Assembly: GCA_036435485.1 (NCBI GenBank)
Contig: CM071600.1
Coordinates: 120,412,046-120,476,045, forward strand
Direction of reading: 5' to 3'
Source of the DNA: Saposhnikovia divaricata
Lineage: Eukaryota; Streptophyta; Magnoliopsida; Apiales; Apiaceae
Length of the DNA: 64,000 nt
Of this stretch, positions 35,324 through 47,591 are shown one piece after another. Under the pieces are notes generated by a model. The model ran no database searches. It saw only the letters and a program-made list of their open reading frames with translations, and had not been told where the DNA came from. The stretch's first letter is position 1. Each line of letters starts with the position of its first letter. The position numbers and the translations under genes are program-made.

Positions 35324-35610
35324 CGCTGTGCTCCCGAGTTAGTCCCGAGTTTTTTCAGGAAAGAAGAGAATGGATCCGGAAAGAAAATTCTAACAACTTT
35401 CTCTTCATAATCTTCTTTCCAAAAATGGAATGATTTGAAGAGAAGCTCTAATTTACCTTTAAAATTTCCCTCCATATCATTTTTTCAAAATTTTCTCTTC
35501 TTTTCACATAAATTTGGGAAGACATGAGAGATTATTTTTTTTATTTCTCTTCCTTCACCTTCTCTTCTCTTCTTTTCTCTTCTTTACCAAAAAATCTCTA
35601 GAGCACAGCC
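35324..35610. mobile_element. Tourist-like MITE (287 bp)
   Basis: The ends (C/G)GCTGTGCTC are inverted (35324-35333 and 35601-35610), and the element is flanked by TTA on both sides (35321-35323 and 35611-35613), the 3 bp target duplication of the PIF/Harbinger superfamily. A purine-rich left part (AAGAAGAGAATGG) can pair with the CTCTTCTCTTC-rich right part, giving a foldback. No coding capacity. Confidence 0.68.
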
Positions 35611-35613
35611 TTA

Positions 35614-35831
35614 ATCTTTTCACGTTGTATTCGGTTAACATATTTATAAATAATATTTTTTAAATTTTTTGTTTTTTTATCAAAATATAATACAAAACAA
35701 AAAAGTTGAGAAAATATTATTTACAATTACCTCATCCGAACGCATTGAAATGTGTGAAAAAATTAGACGGTCATATAAAATGAAACGAAGGAAATACCAT
35801 ATTTTTATATATAGTGCAGGAGAAACCCATC

Positions 35832-35879
<48 letters not shown>

Positions 35880-36991
35880 ATTTTCTATGATATATAATTA
35901 CAAATTTCATTTAGAAAATTAAAAATAAAATTACGCAACTTTTTTATAAAAAAATTATTGAAAATTATTAAAATAATCCAAAGCGATTTTATCATATAAT
36001 CAAATTTATTCAAATAATTCTATAGTAGAATCAAATTCGAAATCAAGTGTTTTTCCAAGTTTTATGTGTTAAATTTTTTATAAAATTTATATAATATTAG
36101 TATTTTAAAATTATATGTTTTGAAAAATACTATTTTTAAAATTATTTCTAAAATTTTATAATAAAACTCTGTATAAAAAAATTATTTATGAGACAATAGC
36201 CATAATACTATATTTTAGTTTGTGGATTTAAGACCTTGGGATTCTCTAGCATCAATACTAGATTTTTTTGCTATTAAGTTCAACAAAAAAAAAGGTATGA
36301 GTCCAAATTTTATTAATGTATTTATTTCGCAAAAGGAAATGTTATGAACGTAAATTTAGAAAAATCTTACATCTAAAATTATGAATTCTATCAGTGACAA
36401 TGTATATATTTTAATAAACGGATTAGAAAGATATTAATTTTCTAAGAAAATAGTACACAAATAAATTTGTGAATGCAAAAATATAAACAAGCCATATTTA
36501 AAAAAAATAAAGGAAATGGTTGCAAGGTCCAAGGAGAATGGAATATATATGTACTAACTATATTAAAATGCCACGGTTTCGTTTACCGTTTGAAAAAAGG
36601 TTGTTGGAGAATTTCTATGTATCTTCTAATCATCTTCTTCCTACCAATTTAATTTCATCAATCCAATCCATGTGTATAATATACTTTTATAGCCTTAACT
36701 CACATGCAACCAGTTACTCAGCTCAACGTCACTTCTATACTATATTATTAAGCGAAATAGCACCTCCCAAAAAGTTTGTTAACACATTTCTAAAAAAATA
36801 TTTTAAAAATAAAATTAACTTACAAAAAAATATCAATAAAATTATATTTTTTACACATTAAGTCCATGTACACTGCAAGTCTTCAACCTTCATTCACGAA
36901 CGAGATTTGTGTTAAGATGTCAAAATGGAACCCACTACAACTATACAAGACAAATTAAAATATACGAATAAAATTATTTAATTAATATCTA
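35614..36991. other. AT-rich spacer with a TA microsatellite
   Basis: No gene recognised. A perfect (AT)n run of about 18 dinucleotides lies at 35838-35874. A second Helitron-like 5' start (TTCTATACTATATTATTAAGCG) lies at about 36733 without a matching 3' end of its own. Confidence 0.5.
35838..35874. repeat. (AT)n microsatellite
   Basis: Uninterrupted AT dinucleotides over about 37 bases. Confidence 0.9.
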
Positions 36992-38402
36992 TCCATACTA
37001 TACTATTATAAGCGAAGTAGGGTATAATTGGTTATATTATATTATTATAAACATCATATGTATATTTTATTAATTGTTTCCTTCGCCAAATATTATTATT
37101 ACCTTCCTAAAGAAAATATTAATAAAATAATTACGAGATTTCTAGGGTATAATTGGTTATATTATATTATTATAAACATCATATGTATATTTTATTAATT
37201 GTTTCCTTCGCCAAATATTATTATTACCTTCCTAAAGAAAATATTAATAAAATAATTACGAGATTTCTAGATTAAGATATAAACATATGTAGGCCATTGT
37301 TCCATGGAGTGGGACTCAACATATGTATATTTTATTATGTACACTATAACGACCTTGGTTTACAAGATTTCTAGATTAAGATGTTAAACTAGAATCCACT
37401 ACGATTATATAAAACAAATTAAAATATACAAACAAAATTAATTAATTAACTAATATTTACATTATACTTTAATTCACGAATAAATTAATCATCATTCAAT
37501 TCAGAAGATATGAATTTTGTAGACTTAAAATTTTAAAATTACTTGATTCAATATTAATTATATCATTGTTAACAATGATATTTTTAGAAAAAAAGAGATT
37601 TTAATTAGCAAATATAGAAAAATGATATATTTTAGTTGAAAAGGGTAATCGGTTAACTATTAATCATTATAATATTATTATTTTATTATATACAATTGCA
37701 TATGATATATTTGAAAAATGAATGGTTTTAATCAGAAAAATTAGCAAAAATATGTATTTTACTTAAAAAAACTAATTACTTATAAAAAATAAAAAAAATA
37801 ATATGTTTGACCTAAAAAAGAAATTGATTAGTTATTAAATAGAATGATGGACCAAAAATCAAAATTTTAAATGTTTCAGTTTTCATATAATAATTTTCAT
37901 ATAATAGTATATATATTATCTATATTTTATTAAAAAATTTATATTATCTATATTCACAAATATTTATATTATCTTACAAAACACTCCAAAAATTCAAATT
38001 TTAATTTCCATCAATAATATATTATTATTAAAAACTTATATTATCTTATAAACAACTACTCCCAGAAGTTCAAGTTCGATTACTATTAACAAAATATTTT
38101 ATTTAAAAATTAATACTATCTATTTCACAAACATTTATATTATCTTATAAACCATTCCAAGAAATTCAAAGTTCAATTGCCGTCAACAGCATATTAACTT
38201 TAAAAAATTACTTTTCCTATTTTAAATATATAAGAAAGACACCATCGTTTAGAATACTATCAAATATTTATTATTATATTTTAGTATCTTCTATAATTTA
38301 TTTTCCAGAAAATATATTAAAATTATGAATAATAAAATAAAATATTTAAAAAATAAGATAAAAATTAAAAATCATCCGTGCATCGCACGGGTTATAGGCT
38401 AG
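36992..38402 (+). mobile_element. Non-autonomous Helitron (1.4 kb)
   Basis: Starts TCCATACTATACTATTATAA after an A and ends with a perfect GC-rich hairpin (CCGTGCATCGCACGG, 38376-38390), eight bases (GTTATAGG), then CTAG at 38399-38402 before a T. This fits the A/T target site and the terminal structure of plant Helitrons. There are no terminal inverted repeats and no Rep/helicase coding. A 125 bp direct tandem duplication (37018-37142 and 37143-37267) lies just inside the 5' end. Confidence 0.68.
37018..37267 (+). repeat. 125 bp tandem duplication inside the Helitron
   Basis: Two adjacent essentially identical 125 bp copies starting TAGGGTATAATTGGTTATAT. Both contain TTCGCCAAATATTATTATTA. 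Confidence 0.88.
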
Positions 38403-41394
38403 TATATATGATTATAATTATTAATTTTTAGAAATTGAATTAATAATTTATCGTCAAAGCTTTGAAAGCATATTTATATAACTTTTTTCTTGATCATTTA
38501 TTTCTTAATGCCAAATTTTTTGGTAATTTTATTTTTATTTACCAAACAATTGTTTTTTATGCATATGTATAGAACATAAAACTAAAAAACTAGCGTGTTG
38601 TGTACATGTAAGTGTTTGTAAATAGTTGTAGTTATATACAAATATTTTGTAAAATTTTTACTTTTATTTACATAAACATGTATTTTTTAATAAAATTAAT
38701 TTAATAATTTTTAGGAAATAGAGTCGAACCGATAGAGATATGCACTACGTCTTGATTTTTTAATAAAATAATTTAATAATTTTTAATAAAATTAAATTAA
38801 TTTAAGAATTCTTTCATCTGCCGTACACTTGTCAAGTTTCGGTGTCCATTCATTCAGTATATGTTGAATTAGAGTAATAGCTTAAACCAAGACATGTTTG
38901 TTCAGATAAGGAATTTACGTGGGTAACGGAGATGATTATTATATCTATTATAGGGGAACATGAGTTTTCAAACCTATTTAATAAATTACTAATATGCCTC
39001 TCTATTATGAATAAAAAAATGTTCTTACTAGGAATTGAACCTATAACCATTTCATTGGACAAATAACTAATGTGTCATTTACAACCATTCTACCATTACA
39101 ACCACTTGATACCAACTTAAAAACCATTCACTCCATTCACTAAAAAACCACTTGGTATATTCTTTTTAATGAATTTATTTAAAATTCAATTAGAATTAAG
39201 CTATCAACATATTTATCCCTTTCTAATTATTAAATACATTATATTTTTAATGAATAATAATATATATTAAGGGGACGTGAATTCTCATGTTATTTAGTAG
39301 ATTCTAAAATATTTTGTTTATGTATATGTTTTTAGTACATTTATGAAATATTATTTTATATTCTTTGACTCTACCGCTATTCCATCTATGTTTTTCTACA
39401 TGAAAAACATAGTACTTGGATAAAGGATAATCATTAAATCATTTCAGATCGGGAAATGCTAACTCCGCTCATATTCCTCGAACCTGTCCTGATCCTTGAA
39501 CAAGGAACGAACGAGGATCCTCGCTGGTAATTGGTGATTATATTATTTTTTTCAAACAAAAAATTTATATTTTACAATACATTTTTAATTAAATTAATTT
39601 GATAAATTATGATTATGTAATATATGCTTTAAATTTAAAATTATGTTTTCTATACGAATTCAAATTAATATTTATTTATTATAATTATTAAATTATTCTA
39701 TATTTTTAAAATTAAGATACAGTGACATCAAAGTTACCTGGATGGCTGGAAGAGTGCCATATTAGCGTAACTTGCCGTTAGTAGTGTTAATGTGGTTGAT
39801 TAGCCGGGTTGGAGACATATTTGCAAAATGATCCAATTAAATCAGTTTGAAATTTTTTAACCCTACTCACAAAAAATAAATTTGTAATCCAACCATACCC
39901 AACGTATATCATAAATCAAAACTATATAAAATCGTTTATTTCAAAAATCTAAATAAAACTAAAATACGTATAAATTACAATTTTAGTGTTAATATTTCAT
40001 TTTGATTAACATTATAACTTTAGTGATGTAAATTATATCGTAAGTTATATACATACATACGAAATATAATCATACATCTATAAATTAAATTATAGTCTAT
40101 AATGTATGATTGTATATAATATATAAATAAATATTTATATTATCAAATAAGGTTTGTAAATTAAATCTGTATGGGTTGGGTTGGCCGAAAAAATATAGAA
40201 TCCGTACACAATTCATTTAATTTGATTTAATTTTTTTTTAACTTAATCAATTATCGGATATTTTTTAATCGAGTCAGTCGACCGAAAAGAAGGTCGAGTT
40301 GGGTCTGTTTGATCCAATTTATGAACCCATGAACACCTCTACTAGCCATGAACTAAATCAATTGTCAGAGATCATAAAGTTAAACATAATATAATCAATT
40401 AATATGGAATGAAATGTAAGTCCAAAATATTAACTACAACAACACACGACTGATTCGGGACGATATACAAATAATGTCATGTATATTGTGAATTTGGACA
40501 ACTGATGATATATATGGTCATTAATAAATATAAATATTGAATGTAAGCTAAAAAAAGTAGTAAAAACTATATGTATATTATAAATTTATTATTATCATGA
40601 AATATGGTACGATGTAGTCTTTACCGCATTAATAAAATTCAAAATTAAATTCACAATAGCATCAAAAATACAATTTGGATAAAATTAAATTCATAGTAGC
40701 ATCACGAAAATTAAAAATCATATTTGGCGATGTGAGCAATTTTTGAGATTTGAGCGGCTTGATAAACATAATTATATCCATAGTGTTTAAGTTAAAGTAT
40801 ACTGTTTCGATCATATATAAATTTCACGTTATTATTAGCTTGCGCGAGAATATATTTTGTTAGGTATATCAAGAACATAAAATATTTCTGAAATTACGAG
40901 TGAATTATGCTAATTTTAATGAACCCCGTACTTTGTACAAGCTATCTGCGTGAAGAACTTTCGGCATGAACAACATGAGGACAACACAAGTTAGGAATAA
41001 CAAACAACACATAGCCGTTTCTCTTTTTCTTTATCTTACCGCTTTGCAATCAGCATGTTCACTTTGTATATCAGAATCACTGCAAGAACAAACTTTTCAT
41101 TCTTTAATTTACGATCTCAAAACCGTATCTTCGTCTCAATTTAGATTCAAATACTCAAATTTAAATACTCATTTTCCGCATAATTTTCTTGCTGATTTAA
41201 GCTTATCATTACATATATTTTTCGTTACAAGTTATCTGTCATAGTCAACCTGCGTGTCATATGTTTTAATAAATTTAAATACTTAATTTATACAGAATTC
41301 TCTTACCGATTTCGGCTTATCATTACATATATTATTCCCTTTACATGCTATCTGCCATAATTTAACCAACGATTCATATGTTTTGGCATTTGGT
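38403..41394. other. AT-rich spacer, no gene recognised
   Basis: Only short chance open frames (for example 38850-39062 and 40966-41244). The part from about 41100 to 41394 contains an imperfect duplication around CTTATCATTACATATATT (two copies about 115 bp apart) leading into the Helitron-like end at 41395. Confidence 0.45.
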
Positions 41395-41422
41395 CCGTGC
41401 TTCGCACGGGCTTTCATGCTAG
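41395..41422 (+). mobile_element. Third Helitron-like 3' end
   Basis: Perfect hairpin CCGTGCTTCGCACGG (41395-41409), then GCTTTCATG and CTAG at 41419-41422 followed by T. The 5' end of this copy was not identified, so only the terminus is called. Confidence 0.55.
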
Positions 41423-42231
41423 TTCATTTATTAGGATTAATTAGCATATCATTCGTACAAAACATGAATTATTTTTATTTTAATTTTAATTTATTTAAAA
41501 TGTAATTACATTATATTATATATATTTCAATTTTATAAATAACAATTTTTAATATTAAATCTAAATTAATATGTTATTGGCAGCAATCGAATCTTCAATT
41601 TTTACATGTAACATTTTTTATTATTAATTTTAAATTAAAATGTTGTTGACAAGATTCGAATCTTAGACCTCTGTATATAACGACTTTTTCTAACAATTTT
41701 AGTATTGTATCCAACGGTTATCATCAATTTGAACGAAAGGGATAACCAAATCAGACTAAAAAAATATACTTCATTTCGTTGTTACAATATAGTATAGTTT
41801 TCATTTAAATTTCTATATGAATCGAGTTTGAATGTAATTTCGAATTTGTTTAATTAAATGAGTCAATCTGAATATGTGTCAAAGTCAATTAAACTTAATT
41901 CAAAATTCCAGTTCGATTTGAACTCGCAAATTGACCTGACTCGATTTGTTAATTAAACAAGTGAAGTTTGATTAAAAATTTGAGCTCATTGTAAATAAAT
42001 GAGCGAAACAGTCCATTTGAAAATACATAAATTTGAACTATTGTATTAACTAACCAGCTGGCTCGACTCTCCGGTATTTGGGGGAACTTTTTTCCAGAAT
42101 AAGTCAACTTATTTTAAGACAAAGTTAGAGATTCCTAATTTTTACCCGAAAATAAGTTCATAAAAACTTAAATTAAGTTCGGCCAAAGAGGCCCAGATGC
42201 TATGCTCGAAGCCTCGAATTACAACCCTCGA
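41423..42231. other. AT-rich spacer with a dispersed repeat copy
   Basis: No gene. At about 42075-42185 it carries the second copy of the repeat seen at 15520-15716 (shared blocks GAATAAGTCAACTTATTTTA and CCGAAAATAAGT). Confidence 0.5.
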
Positions 42232-42759
42232 GCAACTCCAACCCATCATTAAATCACTATAATAGTGATGGATATAGTGTTAAACTCACTCCAATGCAAC
42301 ACTAAAATGGTGACCCAACATCACCAAATGAGTTTTGGGTCACCAAATTTGGTGACAAAAGTACATTTGGTGATCCTTGGTCACCAAATTTGGTGACTTT
42401 CAAAATTCCAACAATACCCCTATATTTGTTAACAAAACAACTTTTTTCCATCTATGTCATACTATTTGTTCTTGTAATTTTTTTCCAACTTATTTGTTCT
42501 CATAATTTTTAACTTTAAATTTTTATCAATTGATACTTCTTTTCTTCTTAGCTCTTGTTAAATTTTTATCTATGTCCTACTATTTATTCCTAACTCTTGT
42601 TATTTCTAAAATGTCGTAATTCTAAAATATCAATTTTCAACAAAATTTGGATATTGATTTTTTTTATATAAATAATTTTTATATTAATAAATTTAATATT
42701 ATGCGACCATAACATTACAATTTAAAATATAATAGATATTAATAATGTAAATTGAACAA

Positions 42760-45631
42760 TGTAACGCCCCCAGATCCCCTACAGGAATCCAGGTTGTCAC
42801 ATCTCTTGCGGAATATTCGATTACCTGCTCACAATATAATATACAACAATACTCATAATAAACACCATCTTTTACTACACGGGTTATAGACTTAGAACAA
42901 GCACTCAATAATTCCAAAAGATATTACATCTCAAGTTCACTTCCCAGAATCTCTAAAGTACTGTTACAACTCCAAAGAACTAGATAATAAAACAACACCT
43001 TTCCAACCTGTAATCTCCTCAGATGCTTTAAGGTTAACATGCTGAATCAATGGTCCTCCCCTTTCCTTAATTCTGATTTGCTGTACTAATGCCAACTCTG
43101 ATTGTCACTGTTTGATAATATTTAAATAACAAGAATGAGCCAAAGAATGCCCAGCAAGTACATATAGATATCATATAATAAAACAACTTGACCAAAGTAT
43201 GGTTTTTACCACTCTATAATATACTTATTTTGAAAAGAGATCAACTCGGAAATTTTTATAAACCTCGACATATCACCCATATGAAAGAACAAACATATCT
43301 CAATAACTTCTCAAAATACTATTCATATGAAAGAATAAATATATCTCATAACTTCTCAAAGTACTACTCGTATGAAATAATAAATATGTCTCGATAACTT
43401 CTCAAAATACTACTCGAAGATAAATCAATAACTTCTCAAAACTACTCCATTGATAATATAATATAGCAACTGCTCAGATCAACACCCTAGTTAACAGAAC
43501 CACACAGGCATCGGTTAACCGATAGGATGTCAATGATTGGATTTCTGCTCATAACGCCTACTCAAGAAATGGATGATCAATCCATTATCACTACTCGTTT
43601 TCTATCGATAGAAGGATGAGCCGAAGTCTCGAACACACCCTTAAAACTACTCAGTTGGGCCGGTGCGTTACTCCGGTCACTTTTGCCTTCATAAGCAATG
43701 AACATTAGACACCAATAATATAGTTTCCCTCTCGAACGATTAGAGGAAATATTATGAAAAACTGTTCTGATTATGGAATCGAAATGAGGTGATCCATATC
43801 AGTATACATAACTTACTTTATATATATATACCCCACTATCAAATATAAACTCGAATAAAGTATCTCAATAAACGTCCCGACAATGTGGACCAACTCATGA
43901 AATAAATTTGAACACCTCATGATATAATATGGCTGGATAACAGCTCAACAATAATATGTATGAATGTAAATTGCATGAATAAAAATTTGGTATAAATCAC
44001 TCGAAAGAATACTTGATTTAGTAAATTGAAAATTTAATCAGCATACTTAAAAAAATATAAATACCCCGAACAATGGAGTACGAATTAGTAAACTTGCAAT
44101 TATGGATTTAAATCTATTCAACACATTTCATATATAAAAAAATACAGATACTCTGAACGATAGAGTATACATAAATAAACTTGCCTGTGCTCTGCGGTAC
44201 GATACTCCAACCTGCTCCACGTTTCTGGTTCTCCGGTATTTCACCTTCTCGGACCCAGTTCGGCTATTATTAACTCAACTTCTGATCACCTTTCAATCAA
44301 CTTCTACTCACCGATATATAATACCCTTGCATATCTACAACTTTCTTTCTTCCAGTTTTTCCAAACGAGTCTCCTAACTCATCCTAAATCCTACCCTAAA
44401 ATGGTACCCAGAATAATTCCAAACTCAACATTTTTACGTGAAACCTTTTCCATTTTTAAATCTCACAAATAATAATTACTAATAATCCGATTTTTAACTT
44501 CTAAAATAATCTGATCCGATCTGGTCCTTCAAAATAATCCGAAAGTGCTAAATACCAATCCTCTAAAATAATACCATTGACATCCTATAAAAACTTAATC
44601 AATAAATAACCCTCAAACAATTATCTAACTCCACGAGAAAGAAGCATAATTAACCAATTAATCCTCGAGACAACAATTAATCCTTAATTTAAATAAATAA
44701 ATCCTCGAAACAATAATTAATCCTTAAATTAAATAAATAATTCCTCAAGACACAATTAATTCTATTTACTCAATTTAAAACCATAATAACTATTCCACTT
44801 TAATACCCTCATCATTTTAAATACCTCTTTTATCAACGAATCAATAAATCTCTAAATTACAACCAATTATTCACAAAATATTCTAAATGATTGCTAAAAA
44901 AAAACACTTCTAATTAATCCTTCTAAATCCTCGGAAAATCCCTAATTTAATAATATAAAACTCACAACCAAAATTATTCAAAAATCTATTCTTTATTCAA
45001 TTTAAATCCATAAATATTAATAATAATCTCACTAACTAATTTCCCCTTTAAAAATCTCGTAATTAAATAATATTAATCCCTCTTCAGTCTCTAAATAAAA
45101 CTGGTCTTATCCGATTAATAAACTAATTCAGAATTATTAAATAATAAATATTCCTTTTTAATCCTCTTTTTATAAATAAATCAATAAATCTCTAATTTAG
45201 GGTAAATAATCACATAATATTTTTAAATAATAATCTAACTATAATTTATTCCAAAATAATAATTTAAACCCTCTTTTTATTATCGAAACCATAAATCTTT
45301 AATTATGTCACAAAATATTTTTAATAACAATATAAATTATTCACTAATTATATACTATTAAATCACTAGTTTTAAAATCAATTAATACAACTAATTTTGA
45401 ATTACACAACCTTTTATTTAAAAACCAATTAAAACATAAAATCATAAATTGATACGTTATTATTCTAGTAATATCATTTTAACAGGAAATTACCCGTGGG
45501 CCCCACCTCCACCATGGTGGACCCCACGCCACCCCTCTGTGGGCCCCACCGTGGTCCTCTCTCCCCCTCCCCTGCAATCTCTCCTCCAATCCCGCATCTC
45601 TCTCTCCTTCATCTCTCCCTCTCGCCGTCAT

Positions 45632-45671
<40 letters not shown>

Positions 45672-46751
45672 CTCATCTCCGTCCACTCTCCCCGTTCTCT
45701 CTTCTCCGTCGTCAATCTCTCTCCCTCTTAATCTCTCTCCTGCCTCCCTCTCTTATCTCTCTCAATCTCCCTCATCTCTGTCTCTCCCTCGCCCCTCACC
45801 GTCTCTCCCAATCTCTCTCGGCCAACAACACAACAAATCTCTTCATCTCTCTCACTCAAACAATCTCTCCCACCTTCTCCTCTTCTCTCTCCGAACCTCA
45901 CTCTCTATTCCTCCCTCCGCCTTCGTTCTCTTCGATCCCCCTGCAATCTCTCTCCCCATCTCACGTTTCTCTCTCGCCACCATCCATCTCTCCCCGCCTC
46001 TCCGATCAACACCAACATCAAAAACCAATCAAACACAACCAATCAACACAACCCACAACAAAACCAACCGAGACATACGGGACTGAACAAACACGCACAA
46101 AGGAACGATTCGTAAATAAAAACGGAAATAATGGAATTAACTACCTGTGGATTTCGTATGGTGTTTGTGTAATATGTGATGTCCAAGTTTTTGTTTGTAA
46201 ATGAGATAGTAGAAGCTCTCTGTTCTGTTTTGTGTTCAAAATAGTGTATCAGACTTCTCATCAAACGGGTCTCAATTAAATACAAAACTGAATTTAACTA
46301 TTTTGTTTTATAAAATAAACAAAAATAATTAAAAATGGGAGACAATATAAAGTGGGATTTTTAGTGCCCCTAATTATAGTTTTCAAGTGGACAATTAAAT
46401 AATAAAAATGGGAGACAAAATAATTGTTGAATAATTAAAAATAAAAATAATGATTATGTCTATATTTAATGAAATATTTGGTGAAAAGATATCGTTTTTC
46501 CCCGTCTAATTAAAACGAAGTTCTAATTTCGTTTCTTAAAATAAATACGACTCAAAATTTAAAAATACTATTTTTCTCAAATTTTTAATAAACACTGATA
46601 TTTAAATATAATACGAATATATAAATTTTAAAAAAATTTATAAAGCGTACTAATTAAAAATATATACTAGTGAATCGTTTCTAAAATATTTTTAAATAAA
46701 AATATCGAGTAGATTCGAAAAAAATTATTCGAAAAATTTACGGATATTACA
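42760..46751 (-). repeat. 3' LTR (3992 bp) of the LARD-like element
   Basis: Nearly identical to 47592-51595. It includes a (CT)n run at 45639-45668 preceded by seven C. The open frames in and around this run (45449-46204 and overlaps) consist of Ser/Pro/Leu repeats from the CT tract and are not genes. Confidence 0.95.
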
Positions 46752-47591
46752 GTCTTCCCTCCTTAAAAGGATTCCGTCCTCGGAATCAACGTAGGCAATA
46801 ACTAAGGTTGCTAATAGCTTCTCGGCACTTTTACCAGCTTTATGCTTCCAATATCTTAATTATAAACTCTTACACTATACCGTCTATTTTCATACCGGCT
46901 CCTACTTCCTTCGTTTATTCTTATCCTCACTCTATCCTCAAATTACCTCATATCCTTAATAATAAATCTGAATTATTCCTCACAACTCCTCATATCATTT
47001 TCTCTCATTAAATATACCTCTTTCCTCTCATCTCTACCCTTCTGAATTAATTCACTCTAAATCTTGCATCATTATTTCCAATCTATTGTTTCAATCCCTG
47101 TCGAAATCTTCCAGCTCCTTCCTCCTCCTCCAAATCCATACATAAAACCATCATACTCTTCTTGTTTTGTTTCCATCTATATTTATCTCTTCTACACTTC
47201 CTCAAAAGTCACAACCTCACTCAATTCAACTTATCCCAATATGGTTTAGTCTACTAAATTTGCATATCCATGAAATATTTATTTATGAAAACAAACAGTA
47301 CATATCTGTACATATACACATATATACACATATATATCTGCAGTTATAGATATATGTATATTTATGTATACTTACCTCTATATACTCACATTTCACCCAA
47401 TAAATAAATCCTGGATACACATTTCTCTCGTCCTAATTGATTTTACTGCTAATGGCCATCCTGCCTCCACCTTGCAACTCCTATTATATATATACCTATC
47501 GATTTCTTGGCTTCTAAACTCCCTTTCATATAGTCCTAACTCCTCCTACACTCGTTCTAAGATTTATAACCTACTGCTCTGATACCATTAC
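46752..47591 (-). other. Interior of the LARD-like element
   Basis: 840 bp with no recognisable gag or pol. At the left edge, the minus-strand purine tract AAGGAGGGAAGAC (46752-46764) precedes the 3' LTR, and just upstream is CGAGGACGGAATCC, which resembles the last codons of chromovirus pol. At the right edge the primer site TGGTATCAGAGCAGTAG lies three bases inside the 5' LTR (about 47572-47588). The rest is AT-rich and non-coding. Confidence 0.8.
47572..47588 (-). other. Primer binding site of the LARD-like element (tRNA-Met type)
   Basis: The minus strand reads TGGTATCAGAGCAGTAG directly downstream of the 5' LTR, the standard plant initiator tRNA-Met primer site. Confidence 0.85.

Noticed and set aside
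35838..35874. Perfect AT run considered as a functional element
   Set aside because: Ordinary microsatellite; kept only as a repeat.
40966..41244. 92-codon open frame starting with ATG
   Set aside because: No domain, AT-rich, runs into Helitron-like terminal repeats; probably chance.
43188..43397. 69-codon open frame duplicated exactly at 48020-48229
   Set aside because: The identity comes from the LTR duplication and not from selection; the protein has internal repeats from short DNA repeats and no known features.
45449..46204. 251-codon open frame (and overlapping frames on both strands), repeated at 50283-50930
   Set aside because: Lies in the CT-rich part of the LTRs; the product is Ser/Pro/Leu low complexity, frame and length differ between the two LTRs, and there is no conserved domain.
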